From: Serinibacter salmoneus
Lineage (GTDB): Bacteria; Actinomycetota; Actinomycetes; Actinomycetales; Beutenbergiaceae
Direction of reading: 5' to 3'
DNA: 64,000 nucleotides
Assembly: GCF_002563925.1 (NCBI RefSeq)
Contig: NZ_PDJD01000001.1
Coordinates: 2,362,973-2,426,972 of the forward strand
A model generated the notes under the pieces. It was not told the origin of the DNA. It searched no databases and saw nothing but the letters and a program-made list of their open reading frames with translations. Made by a program: the position numbers and the translations under genes. The first letter of the stretch is position 1. The number at the start of each line of letters is the position of its first letter. Positions 42,415-50,652 of the stretch are shown piece by piece.

Positions 42415-42945
42415 TCAGGCCTGCGCGGCAGGCACCGGACGCCCGGTGCGGGGATCGGCGGTCACCGCTCGGGAGCCCGCCGCCGCGAGCACGTCGCGCA
42501 TCGCGCCGCCGAGCGCCGCGAGTTGCTCGCGCGTGAGGACGTCCACGAGGTGATGGCGCACCGAATCCAGGTGATGGGGCGCCGCGACGTCGAGGGTCGC
42601 GTAACCCCGCTCAGTCAGGACGGCCTCGACGCCGCGGCCGTCGTGGCGCGCAGCCTGCCGGCGCACGAGGCCACGCGTCTCCAGTCGGGAGACGGTATGG
42701 GTGACACGGCTTCGGGTGTGGGCGAGGCTCGCCGCGAGCTCGGACATCCGCAGGGTCCAGTCCGCAGACTCCGAGAGCCGCACGAGGATCTCGTACTCCG
42801 GCAGGGACAAGCCATCGGTGAGTTCCAGGTCCCTGCTCAGGACGGCGAGCAGGTGCGTCATGCCGACCACGGCGGCACGCCAGTCTCGTTGTTCATCGGG
42901 ATCGAGCCAGCGGATCTCGCTCGAACGCCCCCGTTCCGCTTCCAT
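42415..42945 (-). CDS. MarR-family transcriptional regulator
   Basis: A 176-residue winged-helix protein: LSLPEYEILVRLSESADWTLRMSELAASLAHTRSRVTHTVSRLETRGLVRR covers the core (about residues 46-96). The wing HDGRGVEAVLTERG follows. It is divergent from yceI at 43170, and the pairing of MarR with a YceI protein is frequent in actinobacteria. The start follows a TAGGCT box by seven bases. A dyad with CTAC/GTAG arms in the yceI promoter is its probable site. Confidence 0.88.
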   Translation of the reverse strand: MEAERGRSSEIRWLDPDEQRDWRAAVVGMTHLLAVLSRDLELTDGLSLPEYEILVRLSESADWTLRMSELAASLAHTRSRVTHTVSRLETRGLVRRQAARHDGRGVEAVLTERGYATLDVAAPHHLDSVRHHLVDVLTREQLAALGGAMRDVLAAAGSRAVTADPRTGRPVPAAQA

Positions 42946-42952
42946 GGGACTG

Positions 42953-42958
42953 AGCCTA
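42953..42958 (-). promoter_or_regulatory. Leaderless -10 box (TAGGCT) of the MarR gene
   Basis: TAGGCT on the minus strand, seven bases before the ATG at 42945. Confidence 0.5.
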
Positions 42959-43105
42959 GGTCGAGACCAGGCCCCGCGATGGGATTCAGTTGGGACCCCG
43001 CCGAACCGGGAGCGCCAAACCGTCTCATGCCATGCCAGACGTCATCCTGACACCCCCCGGCCGGAGAGCGCCGTCGCGCGGCGGGCCACGCCCCCATCCA
43101 TTTAC

Positions 43106-43134
43106 TTGTCTCTACAACGACAACGTGGTAGACA
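43106..43134 (+). promoter_or_regulatory. yceI promoter with MarR dyad in the spacer
   Basis: TTGTCT (43106-43111) and TAGACA (43129-43134) are 17 bp apart. An imperfect dyad with arms CTACaACG and CGTgGTAG fills 43112-43131. A MarR dimer here would block RNA polymerase. Confidence 0.5.
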
Positions 43135-43169
43135 CTTGCTTGTTCAACCAATTCTGACCGGAGGACACC

Positions 43170-43703
43170 ATGAGCATCCCCGCCGCCACCTACGCCATCG
43201 ACGCCTCGCACAGCGAGGTCGCGTTCACCATTCGTCACGCCGGCATCGCCAAGGTCCGCGGGCGCTTCACCCAGTTCGCCGGCGAGATCGTGGTCGCCGA
43301 GAACCTCGCCGACTCCACCGCCAACGCCACCATCCAGGCCGCCAGTGTGGACACCGGCAACGCCCAGCGCGACGGCCACCTGAAGACCTCGGACTTCTTC
43401 AACACCGAGACGCTGCCGGAATGGACCTTCGCCAGCACTGGCGCAACCGGCAGCGGCGAGGAGTTCACCCTGGCCGGGGACCTCACGGTCAACGGCATCA
43501 CCAAGCCTGTCGAACTGGATGTGGAGTTCAACGGCGCCAACAAGGACGCCTACGGCGCCGAGCGCATCGGGTTCTCCGCCACCACCGAGATCTCCCGGGC
43601 GGACTACAACGTCACCTGGAATGCCCCCCTGGAGGGCGGCGGCGTGCTGCTGGGCGACAAGGTGAAGATCTTCATCGAGATCTCCGCGGTCAAGCAGGCC
43701 TGA
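43170..43703 (+). CDS. YceI-family lipid-binding protein
   Basis: A 177-residue YceI protein, paralogous to 16171-16734. Landmarks are AIDASHSEVAFTIRHAGIAKVRGRF at the start, DTGNAQRDGHLKTSDFFNTE near residue 62, and GVLLGDKVKIFIEISAVKQA at the end. There is no signal peptide. The ATG has GGAGG at optimal spacing and a real leader, unlike most neighbours, which suggests higher or regulated expression under the divergent MarR protein. The ligand may be a polyisoprenoid; this is from family knowledge. Confidence 0.92.
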   Translation: MSIPAATYAIDASHSEVAFTIRHAGIAKVRGRFTQFAGEIVVAENLADSTANATIQAASVDTGNAQRDGHLKTSDFFNTETLPEWTFASTGATGSGEEFTLAGDLTVNGITKPVELDVEFNGANKDAYGAERIGFSATTEISRADYNVTWNAPLEGGGVLLGDKVKIFIEISAVKQA

Positions 43704-43715
43704 GATCGTGCGCCG

Positions 43716-43743
43716 CGGCGCCGGTGCCGGGAGACCGGCGCCG
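43716..43743. terminator. Hairpin between yceI and the convergent glutaredoxin gene
   Basis: A 10-bp perfect stem CGGCGCCGGT/ACCGGCGCCG with an eight-base loop, 12 bases after the yceI stop. Confidence 0.6.
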
Positions 43744-43787
43744 GCGCCGCGCGCGTTCTCCAGCGCGGCCGGCAGCGGCCCGGTCGA

Positions 43788-44054
43788 TCAGCCCTCGAGG
43801 GCCTCGCGCAGCCGCTGCGGGACCACCCGGTAGCGAGCGATCTCTCGACCGTCCACCAGCACCACAGGAACCGCGTCACCGAAGGCCTCACGCAGCACCG
43901 GATTGTCGTCGACGTCCACCGCGGCCCACCGCACACCGACCGCGGCAGCCACCCGCGCCACGTCGGGCGCCGCCTCCTGGCACAGGTGGCATCCGCGTCG
44001 CTGCAGGAGGAGTACTCGCACGTCGATCCCGCCGGGCGCGGCCTGCTCGTTCAC
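43788..44054 (-). CDS. Glutaredoxin-like protein
   Basis: An 88-residue thioredoxin-fold protein with the redox motif RRGCHLC at about residues 20-26 and the cis-proline segment AVPVVLVDGREIARYRV near 62. It matches the glutaredoxin-like DUF836 type. The GTG at 44054 follows TAGGGT by seven bases. It is divergent from the HAD phosphatase with 60 bases between. Redox partner is unknown. Confidence 0.85.
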   Translation of the reverse strand: MNEQAAPGGIDVRVLLLQRRGCHLCQEAAPDVARVAAAVGVRWAAVDVDDNPVLREAFGDAVPVVLVDGREIARYRVVPQRLREALEG

Positions 44055-44061
44055 GCTCCCG

Positions 44062-44067
44062 ACCCTA
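44062..44067 (-). promoter_or_regulatory. Leaderless -10 box (TAGGGT) of the glutaredoxin-like gene
   Basis: TAGGGT on the minus strand, seven bases before the GTG at 44054. Confidence 0.5.
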
Positions 44068-44101
44068 CGCGGCGCGCCGCCCGCACGCCCCCTCGACCCC
44101 C

Positions 44102-44107
44102 TAGGCT
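44102..44107 (+). promoter_or_regulatory. Leaderless -10 box (TAGGCT) of the HAD gene
   Basis: TAGGCT seven bases before the ATG at 44115; it decides this start over longer upstream frames. Confidence 0.5.
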
Positions 44108-44114
44108 TGGACAG

Positions 44115-44921
44115 ATGACCGACGCCGACGGCCGCCGAGCCGACCCCCCGCAGCGCGCCACCGCGGCGGCGTTCTTCGACGTCGACAACACCCTGCTGCG
44201 CGGGGTGAGCACCTTCTACCTCGCCCGAGAGATGCACGAGGTCGGCTTCTTCGACCGCAAGGACCTGGCCGCGATCAGTCGCGAGGCCCTGCGCTACGCC
44301 CTGCGCGGCGAGCGCAACTCTCGCCTCGCGGGCATCCAGGAGCGGGCGCTCGGCATGGTGGCCGGGCACACCCGCGCTGAGCTCGCCGCCGTCTGCGAGA
44401 GCGCCTACGACCACGCCCTGGCGCACCGGATCTTCCCGGGGGCGCGCGCCATCGTCGAGTCACACCTGGCGTCCGGCAACGAGGTGTGGCTCGTCACCGC
44501 GAGCCCGATCGAGGTGGGCTCACTCCTGGCGAAGCGACTGGGTGCGACCGGCGCACTGGGGACGGTGGCCCAGGTCGAGGGCGACCGGTACACCGGGCGC
44601 CTGGAGGGGAGCCTCATGCACGGCGAGACCAAGGCCCGAGCCATCCGGGACCTGGCCGATCGGCGTGGCCTGGACCTGGCGACATCCAGCGCCTACGGCG
44701 ACTCCGCGAACGACCTGCCCATGCTGCGCACGGTCGGGCACCCGGTGGCGGTCAACCCGGATCGGCGGCTGCGACGCGTGGCACAACACGAGGGCTGGCC
44801 GATCCGGCGCTACACCCACGAGTCGAAGTCCTCCACGGCGCTGCGGATCTCCGTCCTGGCGGCGATCGCCGCCACGGGCATCGTGCTCCACCGCGCAACA
44901 CGGCGCCCCGGCGGGGCGTGA
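44115..44921 (+). CDS. HAD-IB family phosphatase (SerB-like)
   Basis: A 268-residue HAD hydrolase. Motif I is AFFDVDNTLLRG near residue 18, with the nucleophile and acid aspartates. Motif II is WLVTASPIEVG near 125, and motif III/IV is ATSSAYGDSANDLPML near 193. It belongs to the IB subfamily of phosphoserine-phosphatase-like enzymes, which in actinobacteria includes membrane-associated phospholipid-type phosphatases. The C-terminus has a hydrophobic segment (LRISVLAAIAATGIVL), so it may be membrane attached. The substrate is unknown. Confidence 0.88.
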   Translation: MTDADGRRADPPQRATAAAFFDVDNTLLRGVSTFYLAREMHEVGFFDRKDLAAISREALRYALRGERNSRLAGIQERALGMVAGHTRAELAAVCESAYDHALAHRIFPGARAIVESHLASGNEVWLVTASPIEVGSLLAKRLGATGALGTVAQVEGDRYTGRLEGSLMHGETKARAIRDLADRRGLDLATSSAYGDSANDLPMLRTVGHPVAVNPDRRLRRVAQHEGWPIRRYTHESKSSTALRISVLAAIAATGIVLHRATRRPGGA

Positions 44922-44996
44922 TAGATCACACCCGGCATGGAGACGTGCGAATCTACGCATGACCTCCACATTTCTTCAGCCCGTTATCTCACCTGG

Positions 44997-45004
44997 GGTA
45001 TACC
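44997..45004. promoter_or_regulatory. GGTATACC palindrome over the HTH-MurA -10 box
   Basis: A perfect 8-bp palindrome overlapping the presumed -10 box of the fusion gene. It could be an autoregulatory site for the protein's own helix-turn-helix; this is speculative. Confidence 0.3.
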
Positions 45005-45006
45005 AT
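45001..45006 (+). promoter_or_regulatory. Leaderless -10 box (TACCAT) of the HTH-MurA gene
   Basis: TACCAT seven bases before the ATG at 45014; TATACC two bases upstream is an alternative register. Confidence 0.45.
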
Positions 45007-45013
45007 CGAGCGC

Positions 45014-46558
45014 ATGACGACTCTTGAGGACGACACCACGCCGCTCGCCGTGATCGGCACGCTGATCCGCAGCGCCCGCCAGCACAAGGGCCTCACGCAG
45101 GCCCAACTCGCCGAGAGCCTGTCCACCTCGCAGAGCGCCATCGCCCGGATCGAGCAGGGAAGCCAGAACCTCTCGGTCGACATGCTCGCTCGCATCAACG
45201 CGGCACTCGAGGCCGACCTGCTGCCCTTCGCCGGCACCACCCGGCCCACCCACCTGCGGGTCACCGGGGCACAGCAGCTCTCCGGCACGATCACCGTGAA
45301 CTCCTCCAAGAACGCGGCGGTCGCGCTCCTGTGCGCCTCCCTGCTCAACCGCGGTCGCACCGTGCTGCGCCGCGTGGCCCGCATCGTGGAGGTCGACCGG
45401 ATCGTGGCCGTCCTGCGCTCCATCGGGGTGCAGGTGACGTGGTCCGAGGACGGGCACGACCTCGAGATCGTGCGACCCGAGCACCTCGACCTGAGCGCGA
45501 TCGACAACGACGCCGCGCGCCGCACCCGCAGCATCATCATGTTCTTCGGTCCGCTGCTGGGGCAGGAGCCCGCGTTCGACCTGCCCTACGCCGGTGGATG
45601 CGACCTGGGCACACGCACCGTGGAGCCGCACATGATCGCCCTGCGGCCCTTCGGCCTGGACGTCTCCGCCTCGGCGGGCGTCTACCACGCGGCCGTGGCA
45701 CCCAACACGGGCGAGCGGGTGCGTGTGGTGCTCACCGAGCGGGGCGACACGGTGACGGAGAACGCCATCATGGCCGCCGCCGGGCGTGAAGGGGTGACCG
45801 AGATCCGCAACGCCTCCCCGAACTACATGGTGCAGGACCTCTGCTTCTACCTCGAGTTGCTCGGCATCCGCATCGACGGCATCGGCACCACCACCCTCAC
45901 CGTGCACGGGGCGGGCGAGATCAACGCCGATGTGGAGTACCAGGTCTCCGAGGACCCGGTCGAGGCGATGAGCATGCTCACCGCCGGGATCGTCACGAAC
46001 TCCGAGATCACGGTGGCCCGGGTGCCGATCGAGTTCATGGAGATCGAGCTGGCGGTGCTCTCGGAGATGGGGCTGCGCTACACGCTGAGCGAGGAGTACC
46101 CGGCGCTGAACGGCCGCACCCGCCTGGTGGACCTCACGGTGCACCCGAGCGCGTTGAAGGCGCCGATCGACAAGATCCACCCGATGCCCTTCCCCGGCCT
46201 GAACATCGACAACCTGCCCTTCTTCGCGCTCATCGCGGCGTGCGCCACCGGCCACACCACGATCCACGACTGGGTCTACGACTCCCGCGCGATCCACCTC
46301 ACCGACCTGACTCGGCTGGGCGCGAATGTGCGCCTGCTGGACCCGCACCGCCTGGACGTCACCGGCCCGACCCACTGGTCCGGCGCCGAGGTGAGCTGCC
46401 CGCCGGCGCTGCGCCCCGCCGTCGTGATCCTGCTGGCGATGCTCGCCGCGAAGGGGACCAGCGTGCTGCGCGGGGTGGACATCATCGCGCGCGGCTATGA
46501 GCAGCTCGCCGACCGTCTGCGCGAGCTCGGTGCACACATCGAGACCTTCCGCGACTGA
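45014..46558 (+). CDS. Helix-turn-helix domain fused to a MurA-type UDP-GlcNAc enolpyruvyltransferase
   Basis: A 514-residue fusion. Residues 12-66 are an XRE helix-turn-helix (IRSARQHKGLTQAQLAESLSTSQSAIARIEQG). Residues 80-510 are a complete MurA fold. By alignment with E. coli MurA, the key residues appear kept: Lys99 (SSKNAA, for K22), Cys196 (AGGCDLGTR, for C115), Arg201 (R120), Asp399 (FPGLNID, for D305) and Arg467 (R397). It is therefore probably an active UDP-GlcNAc 1-carboxyvinyltransferase that can also bind DNA. Normal MurA is about 420-450 residues, so the N-terminus is a true addition. Whether it is the main or a second MurA cannot be told from this window. Confidence 0.88.
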   Translation: MTTLEDDTTPLAVIGTLIRSARQHKGLTQAQLAESLSTSQSAIARIEQGSQNLSVDMLARINAALEADLLPFAGTTRPTHLRVTGAQQLSGTITVNSSKNAAVALLCASLLNRGRTVLRRVARIVEVDRIVAVLRSIGVQVTWSEDGHDLEIVRPEHLDLSAIDNDAARRTRSIIMFFGPLLGQEPAFDLPYAGGCDLGTRTVEPHMIALRPFGLDVSASAGVYHAAVAPNTGERVRVVLTERGDTVTENAIMAAAGREGVTEIRNASPNYMVQDLCFYLELLGIRIDGIGTTTLTVHGAGEINADVEYQVSEDPVEAMSMLTAGIVTNSEITVARVPIEFMEIELAVLSEMGLRYTLSEEYPALNGRTRLVDLTVHPSALKAPIDKIHPMPFPGLNIDNLPFFALIAACATGHTTIHDWVYDSRAIHLTDLTRLGANVRLLDPHRLDVTGPTHWSGAEVSCPPALRPAVVILLAMLAAKGTSVLRGVDIIARGYEQLADRLRELGAHIETFRD

Positions 46559-46594
46559 CGCACCACCCGCTCTCCCGCCCGGGCGGGTGACATG

Positions 46595-46634
46595 ACGACG
46601 AAGGGCCCCGCCGGATGGCGGGGCCCTTCGTCGT
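46595..46634. terminator. Strong bidirectional terminator
   Basis: A perfect 18-bp stem (46595-46612 with 46617-46634) with a GGAT tetraloop, between the HTH-MurA gene and the convergent bS22 gene. It is the best terminator in the window. Confidence 0.9.
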
Positions 46635-46659
46635 CGCGGGCGTCACACGGACGCGCGCC

Positions 46660-46758
46660 TCACTTCTTGTTGCGGCGCTGGTGACGCGTACGACGCAGCA
46701 ACTTGCGGTGCTTCTTCTTCGCCATGCGCTTGCGGCGCTTCTTGATGACGGAACCCAT
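46660..46758 (-). CDS. Small ribosomal subunit protein bS22
   Basis: A 32-residue, strongly basic protein, MGSVIKKRRKRMAKKKHRK at the start and RRTRHQRRNKK at the end. It matches the AURKAIP1/COX24-type mini-protein identified as bS22 in mycobacterial ribosomes and conserved across actinobacteria. The ATG at 46758 has GCGAGG upstream. At 99 bases it is easily missed by gene callers. It ends 25 bases from the strong shared terminator. Confidence 0.93.
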   Translation of the reverse strand: MGSVIKKRRKRMAKKKHRKLLRRTRHQRRNKK

Positions 46759-47192
46759 GGGAACCTCGCTCGTGTCGACAGATGCTTCTCGGATCCACCG
46801 CGACAGTGGACGCCCGATGGAGCAGACTGACGTCGCGTGGAACACAATCCCGCCTATCCTACGCCCCAGGCTCGCATGCTCGCGCCGCGATCCGCGAGGA
46901 GCACCCTCGGCGGGGTTTCCTGACAAGACGGGCCCAGTTCGTCATTTCCCACAACCGTCGCGCGTCAGCCCGGCGCCCGCGCGCCACCGGCGCCGCGATC
47001 GACATCACCGCAGGTAAGAGCCGCATCGAGGCGGTTCGAGGGGAGCACGGCAACCCTCCACCACGCACACTTGACCGATTGATGACCAAGGCCATACCGG
47101 TATGGTTCTGCGCGCTCATAGCGGCGAGCGATTTCGCCGCGCCTACACAACTAGCGACATACGACACGAACGCATCTCACGAGAGGCACGCC
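46759..47192. other. 434-base gap between bS22 and the BCCT transporter
   Basis: No gene is supported here. The left part should hold the bS22 promoter; TAGGAT on the minus strand at 46856-46861 is a candidate. The right part holds a promoter and a 14-bp palindrome. A segment near 47010-47065 can fold a little (GAGGGG with CCCTCC), but it matches no riboswitch I recognise. Confidence 0.6.
47079..47106 (+). promoter_or_regulatory. BCCT gene promoter with 14-bp palindrome over the -10
   Basis: TTGATG (47079-47084), 16 bp, TATGGT (47101-47106). The perfect palindrome CCATACCGGTATGG at 47092-47105 overlaps the -10 box. TTGACC at 47071 is an alternative -35. The leader would be about 80 bases. 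Confidence 0.45.
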
Positions 47193-49160
47193 ATGTCATC
47201 GGAGCATGACAATCAGATGAAGAGACCCGCGCAGGAGGGGCAGCGCAAGAAGGTCGCCGAGGTCCTGAAGGAGGTCGTCACCTCCCCCGGCAAGGTCCAC
47301 CCGGCCCTCATCCCCGGCATCGGGGTGGAGAAGACTGGTCGTCAGTTCCAGACCAACTGGACCGTGTTCGCCGTCGCGGCCGCCATGACCCTCGGGGTGA
47401 TCCTGTGGGCGGTCTTCGACCCGGAGAGCATCACAGCGGTCGGCTCGACCTCCCTGGCCTGGGTCTCCAGTAACTTCGGTTGGCTCTTCGGTGGCCTGGC
47501 CATCATCATCGCCGCCTTCATGTTGGTCCTCGGCTACGGCCGCACCGGCGGCGTGCGGCTGGGGGCGGACGACGAGAAGCCCGAGTTCTCCACCACCTCG
47601 TGGATCGCGATGCTCTTCTCCGCGGGCATCGGCATCGGCCTGTTGTTCTACGGTCCCTACGAGCCCCTGATCTACTTCCTCGATCCGCCCTACGGCTTCG
47701 ATGTCGAGCCCGGCACGGTCGATGCCATGCAGACCGCCATGGCCCAGGTGATGCTGCACTGGGGTCCGGTCGCCTGGGCCTTCTACGCCCTGGTCGGCGG
47801 AGCCATCGCCTACAGCGCATACCGGCGCGGGCGCCCCCCGCTGATCTCGGCAATCTTCGAGCCGCTGTTCTCCAAGGGCACCTCCCGGGTCGTGGGCCCC
47901 GTGATCGACATCTTCGCGATCATCGTGACGCTGTTCGGCACCGCCGTCTCCCTGGGCATCGGGACACTGCAGATCACCCGCGGCTTCGAGGTGGTCACCG
48001 GACTGGGGCCGATGGGCAACGGCTTCCTGATCGGCGTCGTGGCGCTGCTCGGCGTGCTGTTCGTGCTCTCCGCCGTCTCCGGCATCAAGCGCGGCATCCG
48101 TCTGCTCTCGAACATCAACATGGCGCTGGCCGGCGCACTCGGCGTGTTCGTGTTCATCGTGGGACCCACCCTGTTCCTGCTGAACTTCATCCCCACGGCA
48201 CTGCTGGAGTTCTTCAATGAGCTCGGGACCATGCTGGTGCGCAACCCGAACCAGGGCGAGGAGGCCGCGGCCTTCATGCAGGGCTGGACCACCTTCTACT
48301 GGGCGTGGTGGGTCTCCTGGACGCCCTTCGTGGGGATGTTCATCGCGAAGATCTCCCGCGGTCGCACGCTGCGCGAGTTCGTCACCGTCGTCATCATCGT
48401 CCCCTCCATCGTCTGCCTGGTCTGGTTCGCCGTGTTCGGCGGCACCGCGATGTGGATGGAGATGGAGGGACTGGGGATCAGCGCGCTCGGCTCCGGTGAG
48501 GAGATCCTGTTCGGGGTGCTGAACAACCTGCCGATCGGCGCCGCGACGTCCGCGATCGCGATGCTCTCGATCATCATCTTCTTCGTCACCTCGGCCGACT
48601 CCGCCTCCATCGTGATGGGGTCGATGTCCCAGCAGGGCCGCCCCGAGCCGTCCACCTGGGTGACCATCCTGTGGGGCGCCATGCTGGCCCTCGTGGCCGG
48701 CTCGCTGCTCCTGGCCGGTGGCCAGGACGCGCTCTCCGGCCTGCAGTCGATCATGGTGGTCTCCGCGCTGCCGTTCGCGATCGTGGTGATCGGCATCATG
48801 ATCGCCTGGGCCAAGGACCTGCGCACCGATCCGTACATGCTGCGGTACAAGTACGCGCGCGCCGCGATCGCCCAGGGTGTGCGGGAGGGCATCGCCGAGC
48901 ACGGCGACGACTTCTACTTCGGTGCCTCCGAGGCCGAGCCGGACTCCGGCGCCGGTGCGTGGCTGGACTCCGAGGACCCGGAACTCTCCGAGTGGTACGT
49001 CGAGGCCGCGACCGGGGAACTCTCCGCGGTGACCGCGCAGGACGTGCAGCGCGTCCTGGACCCCGGCCACATCCAGCCCCGGGGCCCGCAGGACCCGAGT
49101 CACACCGCCTCCGGCGATGCGTCCCTCACCGTCGGCGAGGACCGGCACGCGAAGGACTGA
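47193..49160 (+). CDS. BCCT-family betaine/carnitine/choline transporter
   Basis: A 655-residue sodium- or proton-coupled importer of compatible solutes. Twelve transmembrane helices run from about residue 62 to 560. The BCCT signature WTTFYWAWWVSWTPFVGMFIA appears near residue 375, and a glycine-rich SAGIGIGLLFYGPYEPL segment near 160. The N-terminal charged tail of 60 residues and an acidic C-terminal tail of about 90 residues are both cytoplasmic; such tails sense osmotic stress in relatives such as BetP. The ATG has GAGAGG at six bases. The substrate is most likely glycine betaine. Confidence 0.93.
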   Translation: MSSEHDNQMKRPAQEGQRKKVAEVLKEVVTSPGKVHPALIPGIGVEKTGRQFQTNWTVFAVAAAMTLGVILWAVFDPESITAVGSTSLAWVSSNFGWLFGGLAIIIAAFMLVLGYGRTGGVRLGADDEKPEFSTTSWIAMLFSAGIGIGLLFYGPYEPLIYFLDPPYGFDVEPGTVDAMQTAMAQVMLHWGPVAWAFYALVGGAIAYSAYRRGRPPLISAIFEPLFSKGTSRVVGPVIDIFAIIVTLFGTAVSLGIGTLQITRGFEVVTGLGPMGNGFLIGVVALLGVLFVLSAVSGIKRGIRLLSNINMALAGALGVFVFIVGPTLFLLNFIPTALLEFFNELGTMLVRNPNQGEEAAAFMQGWTTFYWAWWVSWTPFVGMFIAKISRGRTLREFVTVVIIVPSIVCLVWFAVFGGTAMWMEMEGLGISALGSGEEILFGVLNNLPIGAATSAIAMLSIIIFFVTSADSASIVMGSMSQQGRPEPSTWVTILWGAMLALVAGSLLLAGGQDALSGLQSIMVVSALPFAIVVIGIMIAWAKDLRTDPYMLRYKYARAAIAQGVREGIAEHGDDFYFGASEAEPDSGAGAWLDSEDPELSEWYVEAATGELSAVTAQDVQRVLDPGHIQPRGPQDPSHTASGDASLTVGEDRHAKD

Positions 49161-49183
49161 CCTGCGCGCGCTCCCGCGCGAGA

Positions 49184-49224
49184 ACGGCGGCCCGGATCAC
49201 CCCAGCGGTGGTCCGGGCCGCCGT
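49184..49224 (+). terminator. Terminator after the BCCT gene
   Basis: A 13-bp perfect stem ACGGCGGCCCGGA/TCCGGGCCGCCGT with a 15-base loop, 24 bases after the stop. Confidence 0.8.
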
Positions 49225-49311
49225 CGTCCTGCGGCTCGGACGCGCGCGGCAACGACAGTCCGGGCCGAGCCTCCAGGAGGGGTGTTCCGTAGGAGCGGTC
49301 AGGAGGAGCGG

Positions 49312-50508
49312 TCAGTAGGAGGGGTCGATGCCGTGGGCCGGGAAGACCGCGTTGCGGGTGGCCATGATGGCCCGATCCACCTCATCGGCGGGGTCGAAGC
49401 CCGCCGAGAACGGCCTCAGCGTGACCGGCACGCCGTCGCCCCAGTACTCCGGGGCCGGCAACCGCAGCCGGTTCTCCACCGCGCCACGCCACCGCTCGGG
49501 CAGCCTGCGGGAGAGGTCGGGGACGACCCCGGCACTGATCGCGGCCAGGCCCGCCCACACTCGGGGCACCACCTCCACCACCGTGTAGCCGCCGCCGCCG
49601 GTGGCGACCCACCGGCCGCCGGCGTGCTCGGCGGCAAGGTCCCGGATCATGGTGGCAGCGGCCAACTGGTGCTCCACGCTGACCCGCAGGTTGGTGAGCT
49701 GATCACTGCCATGGGCGTCGCAGCCGTGCTGGCTCACGATGACATCCGGGGCGAACTCCGCCAGCAGCGGGGGCACGATCGCCTCCACCGCACGCAGCCA
49801 CGCGTCGCCCCCGGTCCGGGCCGGGAGGGCCACGTTCACCGCGCAGCCCTCGGCGCCCGGGCCACCGGTCTCGCTGGCGTACCCCGTCCCGGGGAACAGG
49901 GTCAGCGGCGACTCGTGCACCGAGATCGTCAGGACGTCCGGATCGTCCCAGAACACTGCCTGCACGCCGTCGCCGTGGTGGGCGTCCAGGTCCACGTACG
50001 CGACCCGGCGCGCCCCCTGGCGTTGCAGCCACCGGATGGCCACGGCGACGTCGTTGTAGACGCAGAACCCAGAGGCGCGTCCCGGCATCGCGTGGTGCAT
50101 GCCGCCCGCGATCGACAGGCCGTGGGGCAGGTCCCCGCGCCACACCGCCTGTGCGGCAGCGAGCGTGGACCCCACGATGCGGCAGGCTGCCTCGTGTATC
50201 TCGGGGAAGACCGGGTTGTCCTGCGACCCCAGGCCGAACGCCGCCGCCTGGTCCGGCGTGAGGTCCCCACGGGCGGCGTCCTGCACGGCGGCGACGAAGG
50301 CCGGGTCGTGCACGGTGGCGAGGAGTTCGCCGTCCACCGGCACGGGGTCCACCTCCACGATGCCGGGGACGGCGAGCGCCTTGACGAGGTCCCGGGTGAG
50401 CGAGAGCCGGATCGGCGCCATCGGGTGCCCGGGCCCGAAGTCGTAGCGCGGCAGGTCCTCGGCCCATGCGAACGCCGTGCGCGCCGGGATGTCAACGCCG
50501 TGATGCAT
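49312..50508 (-). CDS. acuC: AcuC-like histone-deacetylase-family protein
   Basis: A 398-residue zinc deacetylase of the arginase/HDAC fold. The active-site dyad is AGGMHHAMPGRASGFCVYND near residue 137, and the zinc ligands are in YVDLDAHHGDGVQ near 172 and VSQHGCDAHGSD near 258. VATGGGGYTV near 300 carries the catalytic tyrosine. It resembles AcuC, which removes acetyl groups from acetyl-CoA synthetase in Bacillus, but no acs gene is near. GGAGG is close to the ATG, and a TAGGGT about 27 bases upstream may be the -10. Confidence 0.9.
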   Translation of the reverse strand: MHHGVDIPARTAFAWAEDLPRYDFGPGHPMAPIRLSLTRDLVKALAVPGIVEVDPVPVDGELLATVHDPAFVAAVQDAARGDLTPDQAAAFGLGSQDNPVFPEIHEAACRIVGSTLAAAQAVWRGDLPHGLSIAGGMHHAMPGRASGFCVYNDVAVAIRWLQRQGARRVAYVDLDAHHGDGVQAVFWDDPDVLTISVHESPLTLFPGTGYASETGGPGAEGCAVNVALPARTGGDAWLRAVEAIVPPLLAEFAPDVIVSQHGCDAHGSDQLTNLRVSVEHQLAAATMIRDLAAEHAGGRWVATGGGGYTVVEVVPRVWAGLAAISAGVVPDLSRRLPERWRGAVENRLRLPAPEYWGDGVPVTLRPFSAGFDPADEVDRAIMATRNAVFPAHGIDPSY

Positions 50509-50599
50509 GCCGCCTCCGCTCCATCGAGTGTGACCACCCTATGTGCCTGCCGACCGTCCACCGGCACTGCGGTGCCGACGGCGCGGCGCCCGGGCATGC

Positions 50600-50634
50600 C
50601 GGTGGCCCGGGTGCGCAACGCACCCGGGCCACCG
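50600..50634. terminator. Terminator hairpin downstream of the HesB-like gene
   Basis: A perfect 16-bp stem (50600-50615 with 50619-50634) and a three-base loop, 18 bases after the HesB-like stop and before the AcuC start. Confidence 0.85.
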
Positions 50635-50652
50635 TGAAGCGTCTCGGACGCC

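Noticed and set aside
47000-47075. Riboswitch upstream of the betaine transporter (a GGCAACCC-type stretch)
   Set aside because: Only a short stem is visible. The conserved cores of SAM, ydaO and glycine riboswitches are absent.
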